Below the pieces are notes generated by a model, which saw only the letters and a list, made by a program, of their open reading frames with translations, did no database searches and was not told the origin of the DNA. A program made the translations under genes and the position numbers. From Phylloscopus collybita (Eukaryota; Chordata; Aves; Passeriformes; Phylloscopidae): a stretch of DNA of 64,000 nt. Position 1 is the first letter of the stretch, and each line of letters opens with the position of its first letter. Positions 20,727-34,797 of the stretch are shown piece after piece. The stretch lies in the NCBI GenBank assembly GCA_027886175.1, contig JAJNNQ010000130.1, positions 16,757,501 to 16,821,500 on the forward strand. The letters are read 5' to 3'.

Positions 20727-23700
20727 ATGGGAAACCAAAGTCTCCACCCCAGGTTCCTGATGTCATTTTCTAGGAGGCCTCTGGCACTACAAGACGAGAC
20801 AAACTTCCAACTGGTGGCATATTGCATCTGGGAGATATCCTCATTTGTATGTAATTTTAGTAGGCATAAGCCCAGTGGCAGGCAGACAGCATTAGACAGG
20901 AACCGTGGCCCTTTGCCATGGGAAACCAAAGTCTCCACCCCAGCTTCTTGATGTCAATTTGTAGGAAGCCTTTTGCTCTACAGGGGGAGACAAACTTCCA
21001 TTTGGTGGTAGATTGCACGTGAGAGACATCTTCAATGGTATAGAATTTTCTTGGAATTTTAATAGGCAGAAGCCTTGTGGCAGGCAAACATCATTAGACA
21101 CGAACGCTGTCCCATTTCCATGGGAAACCAAAGTCTCCACTCCAGGTTCCTGATGTCAGTTTGTAGGAGGCCTTTGGCACTACAAGGGCAGACAAAGTTC
21201 CGTCTGGTGGTTGATTGCATTGAGGAGATACCCTCATTTGTATGGAATTTCAGATGGCAGAAGCCCAGTGGCAGGCAGACAGCATTAGACACGAACAATG
21301 GACCTTTTCCATGGGAAACCAAAGTCTCCACCTCACGTTCCTGATGTCAGTTTGTAGGAGGCCTTTGGAAATACAAGGGCAGGCAAACTTCCATCTGGTG
21401 GTAGATTGCACCTGGGAGATAACTTCATTTCTATAGAATTTTAGTGGAATTTTAGTAGGCATAAGGCCAGTGGCTGCCAGACAGCATTAGACACGAACGG
21501 TGGGCATTTCTTTGGGAAACAAAAGTCTCCACCCCCCGTTCGGGATGTCAGTTTTTAGGAGGCCTTTGGCACTACGGGGGCAGAAAAACTTCCACCCAGT
21601 GGTAGATTACACCTGGGAGATATCCTCATTTGTATGGAACTTCAGCAGTCATCACCACAGTGCCAGGCAGACAGCATTAGACAGGAACGGTGGTCCTTTT
21701 CCATGGGCAAGCAAAGTCTCCACCCCAGGTTCCTGATGGCAGTGTTTAGGAGGCCTTTGGAAACACAAGGGCAGAGAATCTTCCATCTGGTGTTAGATTG
21801 CACCTGGGAGATATACTCATTTGTATGGAATTTTAGTGGAATATTAGTAGACAGAATCCCAGCTGCAGGTAGACAGAATTAGACATGAATAGTGGCTCAT
21901 TTCCATGGGAAACCAAAGTCTCCACCCCAGGTTCCTCATGTCATTTTCTAGGAGGCCTCTGGCACTACAGGAGGAGACAAAGTTCCTATTGGTGGCATAT
22001 TGCATCTAGGAGATATCCTCATTTGTATGTAATTTTAATAGCCATAAGCCCAGTGGCAGCCAGACAGTATTAGACGCGAACGGTGGCCCTTTTCCATGGG
22101 AAACCAAAGTCTCCGCCTCAGGTTCTTGATGTCAATTTGTAGGAAGCCTTTGGCTCTTCAGGGGCAGACAAACTTCCATCTGGTGGTAGATTGCACCTGG
22201 GAGACATCCTCATTTGTATAGAATTTTAGTGGAAGTTTAGTCGGCATAAGCCCAGTGTCTCGCAGACAGCATTAGACACGAACTGTGGTCCATTTCCTTG
22301 GGAAACCAAAGTCTCCATCTCACGTGCCTGATGTCAGTTTGTAGGAGGCCTTTGGCACTACAAGGGCAGATAAACTTCCAACTGGTGGTAGATTCCGTGC
22401 GGGAGATATCCTCATTTGTGAGGAATTTTAGCAGGCATAACCCCAGTGGCAGGCAGACAGCATTAGACACAAACGGTGGTCCTTTTCCATGGGAAACCGA
22501 AGTCTCTACCCCACGTTCCTGATATTAGTTTGTAAGAGGCCTTTGGAAGTACAAGGGCAGAAAAACTTCCATCTGGTGGTAGATTGCACCTGGGAGATAT
22601 CCTCATTTTTATGGAATTTCAGTGGTATTAAAGTAGGCAGAAATCCAGCGGCAGGCAGACTGCTTTACACACGAACCCTGGCCCATATCCATGGGAAACC
22701 AAAGTGTCCACTCCAGGCTCCTCATGTCAGTTTATAGAAGGCCTTTGGAAATACAAGGGCAGAAAAACTTATATCTGGCGGTAGACTGCACCCGGGAGAT
22801 GTCTTCATTTGTATGGAATTTCAGTGGAATTTTCGTAGGTAGAAGCCCAATGGCAGGCAGACATTATTAGACACGAACGGTGGCCCATTTCCATGAGAAA
22901 CCAAAGTCTCCACCCCAGGTTCCTGATGTCAGTTTTTAGGAGGCCTTTGGCACTAGAAGGGCAAACAAACTTCCAACTGGTGGGAGATTCCATCTGGGAA
23001 ATATCCTCATTTGTGAGGAATTTCAGTAGGCATAACTCCAGTGGCAGGCAGACAGCATTAGACACGAACAGTGGCCCTTTTCCATGGGAAACCAAAATCT
23101 CCACCCCATGTTGCTGATGTCACTTTGTAGGAGGCGTTTTCCAATATAAGGGCAGAGAAACTTCCATCTGGTTGTAGATTGCACCTGGGAGATATGCTCA
23201 TTTCTATGGAGTTTTAGTGGAATTTTAGTAGGAAGAAGCACAGTGGCAGGCAGACAGCATTAGACACGAACAATGGCCCATTTTTATGGGAAACCAAAGT
23301 CTCCACCCCACGTTCCTGATGTCAGGTTTTAGGAGGCCTTTGGCAGTACAAGGGCAAACAAACTTCCGTCTGGTGGCTGATTGCATCGGGGAGATATCCT
23401 CATTTGTATGGAATTTCAGCAGGTAAAAGCCCAGTGGCAGGCAGACAGCATTAGACACGAACGGTGGCCCTTTTCCATGGGAAAACAAAGTCTCCAACCC
23501 AGGCTCCTGATGTCAGTTTGTAGGAGGCCTTTGGCATAAAAAGGGCAGACAAACTTCCATCTGGTGGGAAATTGCGTTTGGGAGATATCCTCATTTGTAG
23601 GGAATTTTGGTAGGCTTCTGCCCACTGGCAGGCAGACAGCATTAGACACGAACAGTGGCCCCTTTCCATGGAAAAACAAATTATCCATCCTATGTTCCTG

Positions 23701-26594
23701 ATGTCAGTTTTTAGGAGGCTTTTGGCACTGCAAGGGCTGACAAACTTCCACCTGGTGGTAGATTGCACCTGGGAGATATCCTCATTTTTATGGAATTTTA
23801 GTGGTATTTTAGTACTCAGAAGCCCAATGGCAGACAGACAGCATTAAACATGAATGGTGGGCCTTTTCTATAGGAAACCAAAGTCTCCAGGTGAGGTTCC
23901 GAATGTCAGTTTGAAGGAGGCCTTTGGCACTGCAAGAGCAGACAAATTTCCATCTGGTGGCATATTGCGTCTGGGAGATATCCTCATTTGTATGTAATTT
24001 CAGTAGTCATAAGTCAGTGGCAAGGAGACAGCATTAAACACCAAGGGTGGCCCTTTTCCATGGGAAACCAAAGCGTCCTCTCCAGGTTCCTGATGTCAGT
24101 TTGTAGGAGGCCGTTGCATTACAAGGGCAGACAAACTTTCAACTGGTGGTAGACTCCATCTGGGAGATATCCTCATTTTTATGGAATTTTACTAGGCATA
24201 CGCCCAGTGGCAGGCACATAGCATTAGACAAAAAGGGTGGCCCATTTCCATGGGAAAACAAAGTCTCCACCGCACGTTCCTGATGTCAATTTTTAGGAGG
24301 CCTTTGGCACTTCAAGGGCAGACAAACTTCCACCTGGTGGTAGATTGCACCTGGGACTTATCAGCATTTGTATGGAACTGCAGCAGTCATAACCACGGTG
24401 CCAGGCAGACAGCATTAGACACGAACGGTGGCCCTTTTCCATGGGAAACCAAAGTCTACGCCCCAGGTTCCTGATGTTAATTTGTAGGAAGCCTTTAACA
24501 CTACAAGGGCAGACAAACTTCCATCTGGTGGTAGATTGCACCTGGGAGGTATCCTCATTTGTATGGAATTTTAGTGGAATTTTAGTAGGCATAAGCCCAG
24601 TATCTGGCAGACAGCATTACACACGAACAGTGGCCCTTTTCCATGGGAAACCAAAATCTCCACCCCATGTTGCTGATGTCACTTTGTAGGAGACGTTTTC
24701 CAATATAAGGGCAGAGAAACTTCCATCTGGTTGTAGATTGCACCTGGGAGATATCCTCATTTTTATGGAGTTTTAGTGGAATTTTAGTAGGAAGAAACCC
24801 CGTGGCAGGCAGACAGCATTAGACAAGAAAAATGGCCCATTTGATGGAAAACCAAAGTCTCCACCCCTCGTTCCTGATGCCCGTTTCTAGGAGGCCTTTG
24901 GCACTACAAGGGCAGACAAACTTCCGTCTGGTGGTTGATTGCATCGTTGAGATATCCTCATTTTTATGGAATTTCATCAGGTAGAAGCCCAGTGGCAGGC
25001 AGACAGCATTAGAGAGGAACGGTGGCCCTTTTCCATGGGAAAACAAAGTCTCCAACCAGGCTCCTGATGTCAGTTTTTAGTAGGCCTTTGGCATTAAAAG
25101 GGCAGACAAACTTCCATCTGGTGGGAAATTTTGTTAGGGAGATATCCTCATTTGTATGTAATTTCAGTAGTCATAAGCCCAGTGGCAAGGAGACAGCATT
25201 AAACAACAAGGGTGCCCCTTTTCCATGGGAAACCAAAGCCTCCTTTCCAGAATCCTGATGTCAGTTTGTAGGAGGCCTTTGGCATTACAAGGGCAGACAA
25301 ACTTTCATCTGGTGGTAGACTCTATCTGGGAGATATCCTCATTTGTACGGGATTTTACTAGGCATAATCCCAGTGGCAGTCACATAGCATTAGACACAAA
25401 CGGTGGCCCATTTCCATGGGAAAACAAAGTCTCCACCCCACGTTCCTGATGTCAATTAGTAGAAGGCGTTTGGAACTACAAGGGCAGAAAAACTTCCATC
25501 TGGTGGTAGATTGCACCTGGGAGATATCCTCATTTCTCTGGAATTTTATTGGAATTTTATTACGAAGATCCCCAGTGGCAGGCAGACAGCTTTAGACACG
25601 AACGGTGGCCCATTTTTATGGGAAACCAAAGTCTCCACCCCACGTTCCTGATGTCCGTTACTAGGAGGCCTTCGGCAGTACAAGGGTAGACAAACTTCCA
25701 CCTGGTGGTAGATTGCTCCTGGGAGATATCCTCATTTGTATGGACCTTCAGCAGTCATAACCACAGTGCCAGGCAGACAGCATTAGACAGGAACGGTGGT
25801 CCTTTTCCTAGGGAAACCAAAGTCTCCACACCATGTTCCCGATGTCAGGTTTTAGTAGGCCATTGACAATACAAGGGCAGAAAAACTTCCGTCTGGTGGT
25901 TGATTGCATCGGGAAGATATCCACATTTGTATGGAATTTCAGCAGATAGAAGCCCAGTGGCAGGCAGACAGCATTAGACACGAACGGTGGCCCTTTTCCA
26001 TGGGAAAACAAAGTCTCCAACCCAGGCTCCTGATGTCAGTTTGTAGGAGGCCTTTGGCACTACAAGGGCAGACAAACCTCCATCTAGTGGTGGATCGCAC
26101 CTCGTAGATGTCCTTATTTGTATGGAATTTTAGTGGTATTTTAGTACTCAGAAGCCCAGTTGCAGACAGAGAGCATTAAACATGAACGGTGGGCCTTTTC
26201 CATAGGAAACCAAAGTCTCCAGGCCAGGTTCCGAATGTCAGTATAAAGGAGGCCTTTGGCACTGCAAGAGCAGACAAACTTCCATCTGGTGGCATATTGC
26301 ATCTGGGAGATATCCTCATTTGTATGGAACTTCAGCAGTCATAACCACAGTGCCAGGCAGACAGCATTAGACAGGAACGGTGGTCCTTTTCCATGGGAAA
26401 CCAAAGTCTCCACCCTAGGTTTCTGATGGCAGTTTGTAGGAGGCCTTTGGAAACATAAGGGCAGAGAAACTTCCATCTGGTGTTAGTTTGCACCTGGGAG
26501 ATATTCGCATTTGTATGGAATTTTAGTGGAATTTTAGTAGGCAGAATCCCAGCGGCAGGCAGACAGAATTAGACATGAATAGTGGCCCATTTCC
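20727..26594 (+). repeat. Higher-order repeat copy A3 (5868 bp)
   Basis: Nearly identical to A2 throughout wherever I compared them, including private variants such as the TTCTTGGAATTTTAATAGG segment at about 15180 and 21050. The A2/A3 pair is the most recent large duplication in the + oriented part. A3 also serves as the reference for A4 and for the inverted copy at 57953-63844. Confidence 0.9.
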
Positions 26595-29500
26595 ATGGGA
26601 AACCAAAGTCTCCACCCCAGGTTCCTGATGTCATTTTCTAGGAGGCCTCTGGCACTACAAGACGAGACAAACTTCCAACTGGTGGCATATTGCATCTGGG
26701 AGATATCCTCATTTGTATGTAATTTTAGTAGGCATAAGCCCAGTGGCAGGCAGACAGCATTAGACAGGAACCGTGGCCCTTTGCCATGGGAAACCAAAGT
26801 CTCCACCCCAGCTTCTTGATGTCAATTTGTAGGAAGCCTTTTGCTCTACAGGGGGAGACAAACTTCCATTTGGTGGTAGATTGCACGTGAGAGACATCTT
26901 CAATGGTATAGAATTTTATTGGAATTTTAATAGGCAGAAGCCTTGTGGCAGGCAAACATCATTAGACACGAACGCTGTCCCATTTCCATGGGAAACCAAA
27001 GTCTCCACTCCAGGTTCCTGATGTCAGTTTGTAGGAGGCCTTTGGCACTACAAGGGCAGACAAAGTTCCGTCTGGTGGTTGATTGCATTGAGGAGATATC
27101 GTCATTTGTATGGAATTTCAGATGGCAGAAGCCCAGTGGCAGGCAGACAGCATTAGACACGAACAATGGACCTTTTCCATGGGAAACCAAAGTCTCCACC
27201 TCACGTTCCTGATGTCAGTTTGTAGGAGGCCTTTGGAAATACAAGGGCAGGCAAACTTCCATCTGGTGGTAGATTGCACCTGGGAGATAACCTCATTTCT
27301 ATAGAATTTTAGTGGAATTTTAGTAGGCATAAGGCCAGTGGCTGCCAGACAGCATTAGACACGAACGGTGGGCATTTCTTTGGGAAACAAAAGTCTCCAC
27401 CCCCCGTTCGGGATGTCAGTTTTTAGGAGGCCTTTGGCACTACGGGGGCAGAAAAACTTCCACCCAGTGGTAGATTACACCTGGGAGATATCCTCATTTG
27501 TATGGAACTTCAGCAGTCATCACCACAGTGCCAGGCAGACAGCATTAGACAGGAACGGTGGTCCTTTTCCATGGGAAAGCAAAGTCTCCACCCCAGGTTC
27601 CTGATGGCAGTTTGTAGGAGGCCTTTGGAAACACAAGGGCAGAGAATCTTCCATCAGGTGTTAGATTGCACCTGGGAGATATACTCATTTGTATGGAATT
27701 TTAGTGGAATATTAGTAGACAGAATCCCAGCTGCAGGTAGACAGAATTAGACATGAATAGTGGCTCATTTCCATGGGAAACCAAAGTCTCCACCCCAGGT
27801 TCCTCATGTCATTTTCTAGGAGGCCTCTGGCACTACAGGAGGAGACAAAGTTCCAATTGGTGGCATATTGCATCTAGGAGATATCCTCATTTGTATGTAA
27901 TTTTAATAGCCATAAGCCCAATGGCAGGCAGACAGTATTAGATGCGAACGGTGGCCATTTTCCATGGGAAACCAAAGTCTCCGCCTCAGGTTCTTGATGT
28001 CAATTTGTAGGAAGCCTTTGGCTCTACAGGGGCAGACAAACTTCCATCTGGTGGTAGATTGCACCTGGGAGACATCCTCATTTGTATAGAATTTTAGTGG
28101 AATTTTAGTCGGCATAAGCCCAGTGTCTCGCAGACAGCATTAGACACGAACTGTGGTCCATTTCCTTGGGAAACCAAAGTCTCCGCCTCAGGTTCTTGAT
28201 GTCAATTTGTAGGAAGCCTTTGGCACTACAGGGGCAGATAAACTTCCAACTGGTGGTAGATTCCGTGCGGGAGATATCCTCATTTGTGAGGAATTTCAGC
28301 AGGCATAACCCCAGTGGCAGGCAGACAGCATTAGACACAAACGGTGGCCCTTTTCCATGGGAAACCGAAGTCTCTACCCCACGTTCCTGATATTAGTTTG
28401 TAAGAGGCCTTTGGAAGTACAAGGGCAGAAAAACTTCCATCTGGTGGTAGATTGCACCTGGGAGATATCCTCATTTTCATGGAATTTCAGTGGTATTAAA
28501 GTAGGCAGAAATCCAGCAGCAGGCAGACTGCTTTACACACGAACCCTGGCCCATATCCATGGGAAACCAAAGTCTCCACTCCAGGCTCCTCATGTCAGTT
28601 TATAGAAGGCCTTTGGAAATACAAGGGCAGAAAAACTTATATCTGGCGGTAGACTGCACCCGGGAGATGTCTTCATTTGTATGGAATTTCAGTGGAATTT
28701 TCGTAGGTAGAAGCCCAATGGCAGGCAGACATTATTAGACACGAACGGTGGCCCATTTCCATGAGAAACCAAAGTCTCCACCCCAGGTTCCTGATGTCAG
28801 TTTTTAGGAGGCCTTTGGCACTAGAAGGGCAAACAAACTTCCAACTGGTGGGAGATTCCATCTGGGAAATATCCTCATTTGTGAGGAATTTCAGTAGGCA
28901 TAACTCCAGTGGCAGGCAGACAGCATTAGACACGAACAGTGGCCCTTTTCCATGGGAAACCAAAATCTCCACCCCATGTTGCTGATGTAACTTTGTAGGA
29001 GGCGTTTTCCAATATAAGGGCAGAGAAACTTCCATCTGGTTGTAGATTGCACCTGGGAGAGATGCTCATTTCTATGGAGTTTTAGTGGAATTTCAGCAGG
29101 TAAAAGCCCAGTGGCAGGCAGACAGCATTAGTCACGAACAATGGCCCATTTTTATGGGAAACCAAAGTCTCCACCCCACGTTCCCGATGTCCGTTTCTAG
29201 GAGGCCTTTGACACTACAAAGGTAGACAAACTTCCGTCTGGTGGTTGATTGCATCGGGGAGATATCCTCATTTGTATGGAACTTCAGCAGGTAGAAGCCC
29301 AGTGGCAGGCAGACAGCATTAGACATGAACGGTGGCCCTTTTCCCATGGGCAGCCAAAGTCTCCAAGCCACGTTCCTGATGTCAGGTTTTAGGAGGCCTT
29401 TGGCAGTACAAGGGGAGAGAAACTTCCGTCTGGTGGCTGATTGCATCGAGGAGATATCCTCATTTGTATGGAATTTCAGCAGGTAAAAGCCCAGTGGCAG

Positions 29501-32500
29501 GCAGACAGCATTAGACACGAACCGTGGCCCTTTTCCATGGGAAAACAAAGTCTCCAACCCAGGCTCCTGATGTCAGTTTGTAGGAGGCCTTTGGCATAAA
29601 AAGGGCAGACAAACTTCCATCTGGTGGGAAATTGCATTTGGGAGATATCCTCATTTGTAGGGAATTTTGGTAGGCTTCTGCCCACTGGCAGGCAGACAGC
29701 ATTAGACACGAACAGTGGCCCCTTTCCATGGAAAAACAAATTATCCATCCTATGTTCCTGATGTCAGTTTTTAGGAGGCTTTTGGCACTGCAAGGGCTGA
29801 CAAACTTCCACCTGGTGGTAGATTGCACCTGGGAGATATCCTCATTTTTATGGAATTTTAGTGGTATTTTAGTACTCAGAAGCCCAATGGCAGACAGACA
29901 GCATTAAACATGAATGGTGGGCCTTTTCTATAGGAAACCAAAGTCTCCAGGTGAGGTTCCGAATGTCAGTTTGAAGGAGGCCTTTGGCACTGCAAGAGCA
30001 GACAAATTTCCATCTGGTGGCATATTGCGTCTGGGAGATATCCTCATTTGTATGTAATTTCAGTAGTCATAAGTCAGTGGCAAGGAGACAGCATTAAACA
30101 CCAAGGGTGGCCCTTTTCCATGGGAAACCAAAGCGTCCTCTCCAGGTTCCTGATGTCAGTTTGTAGGAGGCCGTTGCATTACAAGGGCAGACAAACTTTC
30201 ATCTGGTGGTAGACTCCATCTGGGAGATATCCTCATTTTTATGGAATTTTACTAGGCATACGCCCAGTGGCAGGCACATAGCATTAGACAAAAAGGGTGG
30301 CCCATTTCCATGGGAAAACAAAGTCTCCACAGCACGTTCCTGATGTCAATTTTTAGGAGGCCTTTGGCACTTCAAGGGCAGACAAACTTCCACCTGGTGG
30401 TAGATTGCACCTGGGACTTATCAGCATTTGTATGGAACTGCAGCAGTCATAACCACGGTGCCAGGCAGACAGCATTAGACACGAACGGTGGCCCTTTTCC
30501 ATGGGACACCAAAGTCTACGCCCCAGGTTCCTGATGTTAATTTGTAGGAAGCCTTTAACACTACAAGGGCAGACAAACTTCCATCTGGTGTTAGTTTGCA
30601 CCTGGGAGGTATCCTCATTTGTATGGAATTTTAGTGGAATTTTAGTAGGCATAAGCCCAGTATCTGGCAGACAGCATTACACACGAACAGTGGCCCTTTT
30701 CCATGGGAAACCAAAATCTCCACCCCATGTTGCTGATGTCACTTTGTAGGAGACGTTTTCCAATATAAGGGCAGAGAAACTTCCATATGGTTGTAGATTG
30801 CACCTGGGAGATATCCTCATTTCTATGGAGTTTTAGTGGAATTTTAGTAGGAAGAAGCACAGTGGCAGGCAGACAGCATTAGACAAGAAAAATGGCCCAT
30901 TTTTATGGGAAACCAAAGTCTCCACCCCACGTTCCTGATGTCCGTTTCTAGGAGGCCTTTGACACTACAAAGGTAGACAAACTTCCGTCTGGTGGTTGAT
31001 TGCATCGGGGAGATATCCTCATTTGTACTGAACTTCAGCAGGTAGAAGCCCAGTGGCAGGCAGACAGCATTAGACATGAACGGTGGCCCTTTTCCCATGG
31101 GCAGCCAAAGTCTCCAAGCCACGTTCCTGATGTCAGGTTTTAGGAGGCCTTTGGCAGTACAAGGGCAAACAAACTTCCGTCTGGTGGCTGATTGCATCGA
31201 GGAGATATCCTCATTTGTATGGAATTTCAGCAGGTAAAAGCCCAGTGGCAGGCAGACAGCATGAGACACGAACGGTGGCCCTTTTCCATGGGAAAACAAA
31301 GTCTCCAACCCAGGCTCCTGATGTCAGTTTGTAGGAGGCCTTTGGCATATAAAGGGCAGACAAACTTCCATCTGGTGGGAAATTGCATTTGGGAGATATC
31401 CTCATTTGTAGGGAATTTTGGTAGGCTTCTGCCCACTGGCAGGCAGACAGCATTAGACACGAACAGTGGCCCCTTTCCATGGAAAAACAAATTATCCATC
31501 CTATGTTCCTGATGTCAGTTTTTAGGAGGCTTTTGGCACTGCAAGGGCTGACAAACTTCCACCTGGTGGTAGATTGCACCTGGGAGATATCCTCATTTTT
31601 ATGGAATTTTAGTGGTATTTTAGTACTCAGAAGCCCAATGGCAGACAGACAGCATTAAACATGAATGGTGGGCCTTTTCTATAGGAAACCAAAGTCTCCA
31701 GGTGAGGTTCCGAATGTCAGTTTGAAGGAGGCCTTTGGCACTGCAAGAGCAGACAAATTTCCATCTGGTGGCATATTGCGTCTGGGAGATATCCTCATTT
31801 GTATGTAATTTCAGTAGTCATAAGTCAGTGGCAAGGAGACAGCATTAAACACCAAGGGTGGCCCTTTTCCATGGGAAACCAAAGCGTCCTCTCCAGGTTC
31901 CTGATGTCAGTTTGTAGGAGGCCGTTGCATTACAAGGGCAGACAAACTTTCAACTGGTGGTAGACTCCATCTGGGAGATATCCTCATTTTTATGGAATTT
32001 TACTAGGCATACGCCCAGTGGCAGGCACATAGCATTAGACAAAAAGGGTGGCCCATTTCCATGGGAAAACAAAGTCTCCACCGCACGTTCCTGATGTCAA
32101 TTTTTAGGAGGCCTTTGGCACTTCAAGGGCAGACAAACTTCCACCTGGTGGTAGATTGCACCTGGGACTTATCAGCATTTGTATGGAACTGCAGCAGTCA
32201 TAGCCACAGTGCCAGGCAGACAGCATTAGACAGGAACGGTGGTCCTTTTACATGGGAAACCAAAGTCTCCACCCTAGGTTCCTCATGGCAGTTTGTAGGA
32301 GGTCTTTGGCACTACAAGGGCAGAGAAACATCCATCTAGTTTAGATTACACCTGGGAGATATCCTCATTTGTATAGAATTTTAGTGGAATTTAACAGGCA
32401 TAAGCCCAGTGGCTAGCAGACAGCATTAGACAGAAACGGTGGCCCATTCCCTTGGGAAAGCAAAGTCTCCAACCCACGTTCCTGATGTCAGTTTTTAGGA

Positions 32501-34797
32501 GGCCTTTGGCACTACGAGGGCAGACAAACTTCCAACTGGTGGTAGATTCCATCTGGGAAATGTCCTCATTTGTGAGGAATTTAAGTAGGCATTACTCCAG
32601 TGGCAGGCAGACAGCATTAGACACGAACAGTGGCCCTTTTCCATGGGAAACCAAAATCTCCACCCCATGTTGCTGATGTCACTTTGTAGGAGACGTTTTC
32701 CAATATAAGGGCAGAGAAACTTCCATCTGGTTGTAGATTGCACCTGGGAGATATCCTCATTTTTAAGGAGATTTAGTGGAATTTTAGTAGGAAGAAACCC
32801 AGTGGCAGGCAGACAGCATTAGACAAGAAAAATGGCCCATTTGATGGGAAACCAAAATCTCCACCCCACGTTCCTGATGTCCGTTTCTAGGAGGCTATTG
32901 TCACTACAAGGGTAGACAAACTTCTGTCTGGTGGTTGATTGCATCGTTGAGATATCCTCATTTTTATGGAATTTCATCAGGTAGAAGCCCAGTGGCAGGC
33001 AGACAGCATTAGAGAGGAACGGTGGCCCTTTTCCATGGGAAAACAAAGTCTCCAACCCAGGCTCCTGATGTCAGTTTTTAGTAGGCCTTTGGCATTAAAA
33101 GGGCAGACAAACTTCCATCTGGTGAGAAACTTTGTTTAGGGCGATATCCTCATTTGTATGTAATTTCAGTAGTCATAAGCCCAGTGGCAAGGAAACAGCA
33201 TTAAACAGCAAGGTGCCCCTTTTCCATGGGAAACCAAAGCGTCCTCTCCAGAATCCTGATGTCAGTGTGTAGGAGGCCATTGGCATTACAAGGGCAGACA
33301 AACTTTCATCTGGTGGTAGACTCTATCTGGGAGATATCCTCATTTTTATGGGATTTTACAAGGCATAATCCCAGTGGCAGGCAGACACCATTAGACACGA
33401 AAGGTGGCCCATTTCCATGGGAAACCCAAATCTCCGCGCTCATTACTGATGTCACTTTGTAGGAGGCCTTTTCCAACATACAGGCAGAAAAACTTCCATC
33501 TGGTGGTAGATTGCACCTGGGAGTTATCCTCATTTCTATGGAATTTTATTGGAATTTTATTACGAAGATCCCCAGTGGCAGGCAGACAGCATTAGACACG
33601 AACGGTGGCTCATTTTTATAGGGAAACCAAAGTCTCCACCCCACATTCCTGATGTCCGTTACTAGGAGGCCTTTGGCACTACAAGGGCAGACAAACTTCC
33701 ACCTGGTGGTAGATTGCTCCTGGGAGATATCTTCATTTGTATGGACCTTCAGCAGTCATAACCACAGTGCCAGGCAGACCGCATTAGACAGGAACGGTGG
33801 TCCTTTTCCTAGGGAAGCCAAAGTCTCCACACCACGTTCCCGATGTCAGGTTTTAGTAGGCCATTGACAGTACAAGGGCAGAGAAACTTCCGTCTGGTGG
33901 TTGATTGCATCGGGAAGATATCCACATTTGTATGGAATTTCAGCAGATTGAAGCCCAGTGGCAGGCAGACAGCATTAGACACGAACGGTGGCCCTTTTCC
34001 ATGGGAAAACAAAGTCTCCAACCCAGGCTCCTGATGTCAGTTTGTAGTAGGCCTTTGGCACTACTAGGGCAGACAAACTTCCGTCTAGTGGTGGATCGCA
34101 CCTCGTAGATGTCCTTATTTGTATGGAATTTTAGTGGTATTTTAGTACTCAGAAGCCTAGTTGCAGACAGAGAGAATTAAACACGAACGGTGGGCCTTTT
34201 CCATAGGAAACCAAAGTCTCCAGGCCAGGTTCCGAATGTCAGTATAAAGGAGGCCTTTGGCACTGCAAGAGCAGACAAACTAACATCTGGTGGTAGATTG
34301 CACCTGGGAGATATCCTCATTTGTATAGAATTTTAGTTGAATTATAGTACTCAGAATCCCAGTTGCAGACCGACTGCATTAAAAATGAACGGTGGACCTT
34401 TTCCGTAGGAAACCAATGTCTCCAGGCCAGGTTCCGAATGTCAGTTTGAAGGAGGCCTTTGGCACTGCAAGAGCAGACAAACTTCCATCTGGTGGCATAT
34501 TGCATCTGGGAGATATCCTCATTCGTATGGAACTTCAGCAGTCATAACCACATTGCCAGGCAGACAGCATTAGACAGGAACGGTGGTCCTTTTCCATGGA
34601 AAGACAAATTATCCATCCTATGTTCCTGATGTCAGTTTGAAGGAGGTCTTTGGCAATACAAGGGCAGAGAAACTTCCATCTGGTGTTTGATTGCACCCGG
34701 GAGATATTCGCATTTGCATGGAATTTTAGTGGAATTTTAGTAGGCAGAATCCCAGCGGCAGGCAGACAGAATTAGACATGAATAGTGGCCCATTTCC
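26595..34797 (+). repeat. Higher-order repeat copy A4, expanded to 8203 bp
   Basis: Collinear with A3 to about 29.1 kb. It then carries an extra monomer of about 192 bp (offset 6060) and a tandem duplication with offset 1751 bp (about 29.13-30.45 kb against 30.88-32.2 kb). One or two further monomers follow before it rejoins the unit (offset about 8000, then 8203). One minus-strand frame of 154 codons at 30844-31308 spans two monomers because one monomer is 192 rather than 191 bp. This is a length accident and not evidence of a gene. Confidence 0.83.
29130..32205 (+). repeat. 1751-bp-offset tandem duplication inside A4
   Basis: Sequences from about 29.13 to 30.45 kb recur from about 30.88 to 32.2 kb (for example the monomer at 30310 and the one at 32061). 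The second copy diverges at about 32206, where it switches to a monomer of another type. The offset corresponds to about nine monomers. Confidence 0.8.

Noticed and set aside
14859..26594. Assembly artefact as the explanation for the near-identical 5868-bp units
   Set aside because: Not excluded, but a further, slightly different copy in A4/A5 and an inverted copy at 58-64 kb show the unit is truly repeated. Only the exact copy number is in doubt.
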